A DNA stretch of 43,567 nucleotides, from NCBI GenBank assembly GCA_003151625.1, contig PLYC01000026.1, positions 5,552 to 49,118 on the forward strand, read 5' to 3'. Positions 6,791-14,100 of the stretch are shown here, piece by piece. The translations under genes were made by a program, and so were the position numbers. The DNA comes from Candidatus Doudnabacteria bacterium. GTDB taxonomy: Bacteria; Patescibacteriota; Doudnabacteria; UBA920. How positions within the stretch are numbered: the first letter of the stretch is position 1; every line of letters starts with the position of its first letter. The notes beneath the pieces were generated by a model. That model searched no databases. It was given only the letters and a program-made list of their open reading frames with translations, and was not told the origin of the DNA.

Positions 6791-8038
6791 ATGGCTAAAG
6801 AACAGTACATTGTCGGCGTGGACGTGGGCACAGCCAGCGTACGCGTGGTGCAGGCTAAGCTTGACCGGGAGACCGGCAGTTTTAGCATTATCGGCGCCAG
6901 CGAGGCGCCGAGTTTTGGTATGCGCCGCGGGGTAATTGTGGACATAGAAGAAGCCGTGTCGGCAATTTCTTCGGGCCTTGAAAAAGTGGAGCGTATGACC
7001 GGTGTGCCCGTAACCTCGGCAAATGTTTCCGTGGGCGGAAATCATATTTCCTCGCTGTCATCCCACGGCGTAATTGCGGTGTCCCGCGCCGACGGGGAAA
7101 TTTCCGAAAATGATATTGTCCGCTGTATAGACGCCAGCCAGGCCATATCTATTCCCAGTAACAAGGAAGTCCTGCACGTTTTTCCCAAAAGCTTTACACT
7201 CGACGGCCAAACCGGAATTAAAGACCCTCTTGGTATGAGCGGCATTCGCCTGGAAGTGGACACAATTATAGTTCAGGCCGGATTGCCGTTTGTTAAAAAT
7301 TTGACCAAAGCAATTATGCAGGCCGGGTTGGAAATAGAAGACTTGGTACTGGCGCCTTGTGCCGCGGCCGAAAGCGTGTTAAAAAAACGCCAAAAAGATT
7401 TGGGTGTTTGTTTGGTGGACTTGGGTGCCGGCACCACATCGCTTGCTGTTTATGAGGAAGGGGATTTACTGCACACCGCTGTTCTACCCATAGGTTGCAG
7501 CCATATTACCAACGATATTGCCATTGGCCTTAGGTGTAGCATTGAAACCGCGGAAAAAGTTAAACTGCAGTTTGGCCACTGCGACCCCAAGGCCGTGGAT
7601 AAAAATGAGGAAATAAATTTATCTTTACTGGATAAAAGTGAAGACCAGGCCACCTCGCGGCAATACGTGGTGGAAATTATTGAAGCGCGTTTGGAAGAAA
7701 TTTTCAGTATGATATCAGGCGAGCTAAAAAAAATTCAGCGCGACGGCAAACTGCCCGCCGGTATAGTTTTAACCGGCGGGGGAGCCAACCTGCCCGGCGT
7801 GGTGGAATTTTCCAAAAAACATTTGCGCCTGCCTTCCGTTTTAGGCACGCCGGAAAATATTACCACAATTATAGACCGCGTTTCCGGCCCCAGCTTTGCC
7901 ACAGCCGCCGGACTGGTTCTTTGGGGTAATAAATATTCCGCGGGCAGCGGCGCCAATTTTGGAGATGCTTTAAAAAATATAATGAGTAACAAAACCGTGT
8001 CCGGCGTCAGGAAATGGCTGAAGTCATTTTTGCCATAA
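6791..8038 (+). CDS. ftsA: Cell division protein FtsA
   Basis: FtsA, the actin-like ATPase that tethers FtsZ filaments to the membrane. The phosphate-1 loop VGVDVGTASVRVV is at residues 8-20, the 1C/SHS2 region follows (VSVGGNHISS), DLGAGTT (phosphate 2) is at 210-216, and the adenosine loop VLTGGGANLPG is near 325-335. The last ten residues (VRKWLKSFLP) form the amphipathic membrane-targeting helix. The length, 415 aa, is standard. ftsZ, normally the next gene, is about 14 kb away at 22164 on the same strand. There is no SD; the ATG follows a hairpin-forming repeat. Confidence 0.95.
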   Translation: MAKEQYIVGVDVGTASVRVVQAKLDRETGSFSIIGASEAPSFGMRRGVIVDIEEAVSAISSGLEKVERMTGVPVTSANVSVGGNHISSLSSHGVIAVSRADGEISENDIVRCIDASQAISIPSNKEVLHVFPKSFTLDGQTGIKDPLGMSGIRLEVDTIIVQAGLPFVKNLTKAIMQAGLEIEDLVLAPCAAAESVLKKRQKDLGVCLVDLGAGTTSLAVYEEGDLLHTAVLPIGCSHITNDIAIGLRCSIETAEKVKLQFGHCDPKAVDKNEEINLSLLDKSEDQATSRQYVVEIIEARLEEIFSMISGELKKIQRDGKLPAGIVLTGGGANLPGVVEFSKKHLRLPSVLGTPENITTIIDRVSGPSFATAAGLVLWGNKYSAGSGANFGDALKNIMSNKTVSGVRKWLKSFLP

Positions 8039-8053
8039 AATTATAGTAGTAGT

Positions 8054-8082
8054 TTGACAAAAGTTTTTTGCTGGAGTAATTT
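8054..8082 (+). promoter_or_regulatory. Possible promoter for the 8089 gene
   Basis: A perfect TTGACA (8054-8059) is followed after 17 bp by TAATTT (8077-8082), a weak -10. Transcription would start almost at the ATG (8089), i.e. a leaderless or nearly leaderless message. Confidence 0.3.
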
Positions 8083-8088
8083 TTAAAT

Positions 8089-8406
8089 ATGAAGAATTTG
8101 ACTAAAAACAAAACTGATGCTCTAAGCAACGGGGATATTGAGAGAATCGGCAATTTGCTGGATAATCGTCTTGCTCCATTGGGTAAAAAACAAGATGATA
8201 TGTTGGAAGTTATGGCTACTAAGGATGATTTAAATAATACTGTAAATGCCGCTAAAGAAGAATTAAAAGAATATATTCATGAAGGAATACAAAGTGTTAT
8301 GGAAGGGATGGATAAACTTTCCGAACAGTTGGCGGAAAAGGAAAAGGTAGAAAAAATGGAGTCCTGGATAAGAAAAGTTGAAGCAAAAGTCGGGGTAAAA
8401 TATTAA
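8089..8406 (+). CDS. Small coiled-coil protein, unknown function
   Basis: A 105-aa highly charged protein, predicted almost wholly helical: residues 17-45 (IERIGNLLDNRLAPLGKKQDDMLEVM) and 46-104 (heptad-like DLNNTVNAAKEELKEYIHEG...). The pattern MATKDDL near residue 42 resembles small coiled-coil proteins sometimes found beside toxin or phage genes, but the similarity is too weak for a function. There is no membrane segment. It sits 50 bp after ftsA and has its own terminator, which contains the promoter of the next unit. Confidence 0.7.
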   Translation: MKNLTKNKTDALSNGDIERIGNLLDNRLAPLGKKQDDMLEVMATKDDLNNTVNAAKEELKEYIHEGIQSVMEGMDKLSEQLAEKEKVEKMESWIRKVEAKVGVKY

Positions 8407-8433
8407 AAAAAGCTTTTAAATAAGACAAATATA

Positions 8434-8468
8434 AAACTCGTTCTCTATTGACAAGAAGCGGGTTTTTT
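8434..8468 (+). terminator. Intrinsic terminator overlapping the next promoter
   Basis: AAACTCG-TTCT (8434-8444) pairs with AGAA-g-CGGGTTT (8454-8465, one bulged G, G-T wobble), and T3 extends the T-run to T6. The 9-nt loop CTATTGACA contains the -35 of the following promoter. Confidence 0.7.
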
Positions 8469-8476
8469 GTTATAAT
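8448..8476 (+). promoter_or_regulatory. Full-consensus promoter inside a terminator
   Basis: TTGACA (8448-8453), a 17-bp spacer and TATAAT (8471-8476) with TGT before it are all consensus. The -35 is in the terminator loop, and the terminator 3' arm plus T-tract form the spacer. It should drive the structured leader and the gene at 8742. Confidence 0.8.
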
Positions 8477-8497
8477 ATTAAGTTATTTTATAATGTT

Positions 8498-8676
8498 TTC
8501 CGTATTTATGATTGTTTTTATATAGAGAAGATTTAAAAACAATAATGAGCACGGAATTTTTCGGCTCAAAAGTGTTCTTTAAAAATTGTTCGGAGGAACA
8601 AACGTTACTTTTATAAGGGGTATCCTTTGCGGCTAGGGACTAATTTTTAATTAGTTTTTGCCTGCAAAGGATACCC
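8498..8676 (+). promoter_or_regulatory. Structured 5' leader: three hairpins
   Basis: Three hairpins lie between the promoter and the gene. H1: TTCCGT (8498-8503) and ATTGTTTTTA (8511-8520) pair with TAAAAACAAT (8534-8543) and ACGGAA (8551-8556), followed by T5, so it is terminator-like. H2: TTGTTC GGAG GAACAA (8586-8601). H3: a 13-bp perfect stem GGGTATCCTTTGC (8618-8630) with GCAAAGGATACCC (8664-8676) and an inner 6-bp stem (8639-8644/8650-8655). I recognise no riboswitch family. The layout suggests attenuation or RNA-stability control of the 8742 gene. Confidence 0.55.
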
Positions 8677-8741
8677 GAAGTTCCAGACGAAAGTTTGGAA
8701 TGTTGTTGCGATGGTATTGCATTTGCGTTCGAGGTTACACA

Positions 8742-10625
8742 ATGTCAGCAGGAAAGGTGTTTGTGAAAGGTTTTTTCGTGTTCTTCGCGATCGGCTTAGT
8801 GCTGATCGCAACCGTAAACTGTCTTTCCGCCCAGGCCCCGACATCTCGGTACGACCCGGAGCAGACTTATGCTGCTCCCGCCAAGTCGGATACCCAGACC
8901 GGCCAGCCCGTAGCGGCCGAGACCGGCTCCGAAAGCGGTTTCTTGGGAATTAGCGGGTGGGTTTGGATTTTGATCATGCTGGGTTCGACGATAGTGTGCT
9001 TCTTCTTGATTCGTTCGCGCTTGCGCGGCCGCAAAAAGGAAGAGGGAGATCCTCAAGAGCCTCCTGTTAACACCTTTAATCCGCCCGTAGATCCGCCGAC
9101 CTGTCGCATCCAACCGGATCCGCCACCTGCAACGACCGAACCCAAAATCACCAATGTTCCGTTGCCGCCGGCTCCGAAAGTTGAAGATTCTGCTTTTGTG
9201 AGCCCGGCATTGTGTAAGCTGGAGCCGGGCGCAAGCAAGAAATTCGTGGTAAAAGTGAACAGGGTTGAACTGGACGGCATGCGTTCACGGTGGGGTTTGG
9301 AGCCGAATATCGGAAGCATTTCCAACCAGGGGCTCTACACCGCACCGGCGCAGTATGTGGGTACGGACACCGTTGTCCGCATTTCCGCATCATCGTTTAC
9401 CGACAGCACGAAGATGGTGTGTGCCTTGGTGACTTTGGTGGCGCCGAAAGGAACCCCCAAAGTGTTGTATCCAAAGACCCCAGGGCAGCCCTACGACCTC
9501 AATCCTCCAGCTCCTCCCGCTCCGCCCGCCGAACCTATCCCGGTTCCGCCGACTGAGTCCACTCCGACTCCGACCGCAGAAGTGACTCCCGCTCCGCCCG
9601 CCGAATCCGGATCCGGCGATGCCACAAGAAAGATTTCTCATGTGGCAATCGCTGTTCTGGCTTTATTGTTTGTCAGCCGTGTTTTTGCGGCCGAATGCGG
9701 CGACTCGAAGTATGGCATGCCGTTCTTTGCAACAGCCGGCCAGTCCGAGAAGGTTGTTTGCACCGGTGTGTCTGGCGCAATTTCGGCCGTCTTGTTCAAG
9801 GATGTACGGACAGGGAATGTCGTCACGGGGATTCATGTGTCGGGCATCGCACCGACCAGTTTCAGCATTACGGTGGATCGTTCGGTTGGCTATTTGCAAC
9901 CGCGCATGTTCATCAACGGCAACGACGCCGGGCGCCCACTAGTTTTTATGCCGCCTGACTGGGCAGTGTTGACCGATGTGAGCACGACGTACACAAAAAA
10001 TCAGATTGCGATTACGCAGGACCAGATCAACAAGCTGACAGCGCGGATCAACGCCCTGCCTGCTTCTAAGCCTGCATCGGCCACTGTCACCACGAAGGTG
10101 GTGGTGGACGCCGAAACCAAGGCGCAGGTTGCCCTTTTGCAGGGGCAAATCCGTGACCTTACGTCAGCACTCACGAAGTTAGCCGAGGCAGGCGGCAAGG
10201 TTGGCGAATTTACTTTTGCCGATCTCAAGCGGATCGCCGATTCAAACCCCGTCGCGTTCAAGGCATTCCTTGCCGAGTACGCGCCGCCGGCACCGGCAGC
10301 AGCGCCGGCAGTGGCAATGCCACTTAGCTTCAGCAAGGCCGAGGTTTTGGCCGAGGCAAACGGGTATACCGACAGCAAGGTTGGGGCCGCTGTCCAGCCA
10401 GTTGCCGATCGCGTCAACGCCCTCCAGGCCGACATTGCCCCTACGGGCAACACGGGCATGAGAATTGCCCGTGCCGATACCGGCACCCAGGCCTTGCTCC
10501 AGGACAAGCTCAAGCCCAAGGGCATGAGCAAGTCCTTCCGGAAGGAAGCGTTGCGTGCCGCGCTGCGTTTCTATCCGCCGGCCACTATGCCGGCAGCCAA
10601 GCCCGACAAACACGCGAAAAAGTAA
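8742..10625 (+). CDS. Membrane protein with Ig-like domain and internal signal-like segment
   Basis: 627 aa, family not recognised. An N-terminal hydrophobic segment (residues 7-25, ending CLSAQA) looks like a signal peptide or anchor; a second membrane helix follows (about 66-88, then the basic RSRLRGRKK). After a proline-rich linker, residues about 150-235 form a bacterial Ig-like domain (LEPGASKKF...GLYTAPAQYVGTDTVVRISA). A second Pro/Thr-rich linker leads to a third hydrophobic stretch (294-316, ending SRVFAAEC) that itself looks like a cleavable signal peptide, then a beta-rich region, a coiled coil (430-475) and an Ala-rich basic tail. GC content and codon choice are clearly higher than in the flanks. 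ATG 8742 is chosen over upstream TTG 8658 because GAGG lies 8 nt before it. It may be a fusion of two secreted proteins. Confidence 0.75.
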   Translation: MSAGKVFVKGFFVFFAIGLVLIATVNCLSAQAPTSRYDPEQTYAAPAKSDTQTGQPVAAETGSESGFLGISGWVWILIMLGSTIVCFFLIRSRLRGRKKEEGDPQEPPVNTFNPPVDPPTCRIQPDPPPATTEPKITNVPLPPAPKVEDSAFVSPALCKLEPGASKKFVVKVNRVELDGMRSRWGLEPNIGSISNQGLYTAPAQYVGTDTVVRISASSFTDSTKMVCALVTLVAPKGTPKVLYPKTPGQPYDLNPPAPPAPPAEPIPVPPTESTPTPTAEVTPAPPAESGSGDATRKISHVAIAVLALLFVSRVFAAECGDSKYGMPFFATAGQSEKVVCTGVSGAISAVLFKDVRTGNVVTGIHVSGIAPTSFSITVDRSVGYLQPRMFINGNDAGRPLVFMPPDWAVLTDVSTTYTKNQIAITQDQINKLTARINALPASKPASATVTTKVVVDAETKAQVALLQGQIRDLTSALTKLAEAGGKVGEFTFADLKRIADSNPVAFKAFLAEYAPPAPAAAPAVAMPLSFSKAEVLAEANGYTDSKVGAAVQPVADRVNALQADIAPTGNTGMRIARADTGTQALLQDKLKPKGMSKSFRKEALRAALRFYPPATMPAAKPDKHAKK

Positions 10626-10686
10626 CGTTTTAAACTAAACTAGGACAGGTCACTGCCAACAAACCTACCTAATTTAGCAGAAGCTC

Positions 10687-10738
10687 GAAAAGGGAGATCG
10701 TCATCGCAACCAGCGATACGTGCCTCCCTTTTCATTTT
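10687..10738 (+). terminator. Intrinsic terminator of the 8742 gene
   Basis: GAAAAGGGAG (10687-10696) pairs perfectly with CTCCCTTTTC (10724-10733), with an inner ATCGC/GCGAT pair; ATTTTGT follows. Confidence 0.75.
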
Positions 10739-10799
10739 GTCCCAATTATGCCATAATAATCTTAACAAAAGCAGAAAAACAAAATAATCCATTAATTTT

Positions 10800-11129
10800 A
10801 TGGCAGACAATCAAGACCCTAAAACATTAATAGATCCGGGATTGGAAGCGTTTTTAGACTCTTGTCTTTATGACAAGGGAATAAAAGATGTTCCAAAAGC
10901 CTTACACGACCAAATGATGCAGGATTTGGCCGCTCGTTTGGAAACGTGGTTAATGCAATCTATATTTAAGAAACTGGAAGAAAAAGACGCCGAGCCGCTG
11001 GAACAGCTAATGGATAAGGGCGCCGGACAGGCGGAAATAATGGAATTTTTGCAAAGCCGAGTGCCGAATTTACAGGAAATTTTCGCGGAAGAAATGGTTA
11101 ATTTTAAAAAAGCCTATGTAGGCGCTTAA
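10800..11129 (+). CDS. Small acidic helical protein, DUF5663-like
   Basis: 109 aa, acidic, predicted all-helical, with no signal or membrane segment. The pattern LDSCLYDKGIKDVPKALHDQMMQDLAARLETWLMQSIFKKL followed by an acidic segment and a C-terminal helix resembles the DUF5663 proteins that are common in CPR genomes and have no known function; the assignment is from memory of the family style and is tentative. It stands 35 bp before the 1664-aa gene, in the same direction and with no terminator between, so the two probably share a transcript. Confidence 0.7.
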   Translation: MADNQDPKTLIDPGLEAFLDSCLYDKGIKDVPKALHDQMMQDLAARLETWLMQSIFKKLEEKDAEPLEQLMDKGAGQAEIMEFLQSRVPNLQEIFAEEMVNFKKAYVGA

Positions 11130-11164
11130 TTTATTTTAGGCGTTTTTTAATTGTTAAAAATCTT

Positions 11165-14100
11165 ATGGCCAAAGAACAATACAGCCAGAGTCCCGATGAA
11201 AAAAAAGTTATTTTAAGCTCCGATCGCGAGCACCGTCCCAGCCGGGAACAGCGCGCGGAAGAAGAGCGCAAGCAGGCGCAAAAGGACAAGGCTCGGGAAG
11301 CCAAAGAAAAAAAAGAGAACGAAAAAAAACGCGAAAAATTACAAAGGACCGTGGGCGAGCTGGAAAAATTGCGCGCGGTTTTTCCGGACGGCAGTCGGGA
11401 CAGAAAACGCCTGGATCATACCGTAGATTCCATAAAAGGCGGCCTGGAAAAAGCCGGCAAAGACGGAAAAATTGACATTGTAGTTAAGGGTTACGACAAC
11501 AATATTTCCTATACTCAAAAAGAAGGCGTGCCGGTGGACGAAGCAATAAATATTTTGCGCAACCGCGCCAAACAGGTTAGGCAGGAAACATCAGGTCGGC
11601 TTTTGGAAATGGGAAAAAAGCGCAACGAATTTTTTGATAAATACAAAGCGGCCAATGAAACCATCGAGAAAGCTAATTTTTACAGCCAATACGACGTAGC
11701 CGACCAAGCCTGGAAAAAAGCACAGGAAGCCGCGGAAGAAGGCAGTCTTGGCCTTTCCGCGTTGGAAGGCTTAGCCGCGGATTTGGAAAAAAGCAGTAAG
11801 GGATATTTTGAAATCCATTATGGTCCAAATCACGGAGAAGATCCGAACGCATGGAATGATGCCGAGCGCGGTAAGCAAGATTTGCGCACGCGCCACGAGG
11901 GCAAACTGGTCTCCCTGGATTATCGCGCCACCGGAAGCGAAGAAGGGGATTACAAAGCCGGAATGAAAATTTTAAAACATCGCCGGGAAATGGATTTGGA
12001 AGAGGAAGAAGAAAAGCCGCCGGTTGTACCGCCAATCCCGGAACCAATCCCTGATCCGGTACCCGAACCAGTTCCCACTCCCGAACCCGTTCCGGTTCCT
12101 GAGCCTGTTCCTGTTCCCGAACCCGTGCCTGTTCCTGAACCGGTACCGGTGCCAAATCCGGACAAACATCCAAAGACCGCGGTCATTGTAGACATTTCCG
12201 AAATCGCCAAACGCATGGCCTGGACAAAGGGCGAGGAAAAATTGCGCCAGTATTACGAAAAATCAAATTGGTTTATGCGCAAGGCTCGCAGTTTAACCGA
12301 GAATTTTTATCGCTTAAAATTTTACCAGGAAGCCCTAAAGGAAATTCAGGAAGACAATAATTTACTCAAAGCTATTGAGGGGCGTTTGGGTGGGGGAGAC
12401 AGCGATAAAAATGAACAGGGGAAAAACAATTCCATTTACGGACTAAATAAGCCGGCTCCCAATGCTGATAAAAAAGATTATTTTGAAATTTTGGACAAAG
12501 TTGTTTTACAGTACGAAAAAGAGCTTTGGGGAGCCCAGCAGGAAATGGGCGAAAAAATCAGCAACGACCCGAATCTGGCCGCGGCGGCTGGGGAATTATT
12601 CTATCGCCACCAGCAGGGCAAGTGGAACGACCTAGGCGGGAAGTTTAATGGCCTAACCGGCAGGGACGCGGTGGAATTATATGTGAAAGAAAAAATTGCG
12701 CCATTGTTGCAAGATAAAAAATGGGCGGTAGATGAAAAAGGTAATAAGGTTAGGGAAAATGAAGTTCAAAAAAATATTGAGAAAAGGCTGTTTGCCAGCA
12801 ATTTTTTTGAACTGGCCGAAGGGTATAAGGATTTAGTTAAAATTGAGATAGACAAGGCAACTAAGGAGTTTGGCCCGGAAAATGAAAAAGCTATTTTGGC
12901 TCACGTGGCCGGCACTATGGATATAAGTTTCCAGCTGGGACTTCAGCAAAGGGATTTGGCCAACAACAAGCCAAAAGGCCTTTTAAGTGTAATGGAACGG
13001 CTACAGAACAGGTTTGAAAATAATCGCTTGTTTGGGACACTTGTGGCCAACCCATTTACGGTTGGCGTTATTGGGGGTGTTATTGGCGGGAAAATAGGCC
13101 GTCGTGTCGGGAAAATTGCAGTTACTGCCGGTTTGGTCGGCTTGGGCGTTGGTGTGTCTTTTGCCGCGCCAATTATAGCCGGCGGCGTTATGGCCGCAGG
13201 TTGGGCTTATTTTGATCACAGCAAGAAGTTGAAAAATGATATGTCTCAGGAGCAAAGGCAAAAAACTTTGGGCGGACAGCCTAGTGAGTTGTTGGCCAAG
13301 ACCGGAGAATATACTAGCTTAATGAGTTTTGAAGACGCCCTTGCTTCTTTGGATTCATTAAAAGGAAAGAAAAATTTAACAGATGCGGAAAAACAGACCT
13401 TGGCCGAAGTTATGGGCAGGTGGCAGATGAGGAAAGCTAGTACTCCAAAACAAGGTTTCTTTGGCAAGTATAAGGGCAAAGACAATGTCGACTTATTCTA
13501 TTTGAGCGAAGAAGAAGGAAATAAATACGGTACTACCGAAGTTGCGGAAACCAATTTGCGCTCTGCGATTACGGAAATATTGGGCGCTACCGGTTTGAAA
13601 GAGGCGGATTTGGAAAAGTTTACCTTGGCTGTCCGCCAGGAATTAATTAAAGACATAGACAGTAAAGATAAAGATTTTGACAAATTCCGTAAGCATGAAT
13701 CGTTTAAGGCCTCGCTTAAAGCTTTGTTACTGGGAAGCGTTGGCGGCATTGTTGGCCAGTATGGCCTAAACAAAGGTTTGGGTTTTGTGGCGGATAAATT
13801 GCATTTGGCTGGAATGCAGCATTATTTTCAGACTCACGGCACAACCGCTGAAAAAATCTTCCATTGGGCCAAGAGCAAAGATCTTGCCCAGCATCCTTGG
13901 GAAATGGCCGCCGCTGGCGGCGTGGTTACGGAACACGTTATGACCGAAACGCATCCGCAATTTTCCCCGGAAGAATGGAAGCAACATTTAGGCGTAGAAA
14001 AAATTCATCATTTTGACTGGCACCATAGCCACGAACACGAAACCCCGGCAGACATTGCGTCCGGCCACCATGTATTTACCGGCAAAGAACTCCAGGCTCA

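Noticed and set aside
10001-10531. 176-aa open frame on the minus strand inside the 8742 gene
   Set aside because: It is a shadow of a GC-rich coding region; low-complexity Ala/Arg/Ser composition, no SD, and the opposite strand has clear domain structure.
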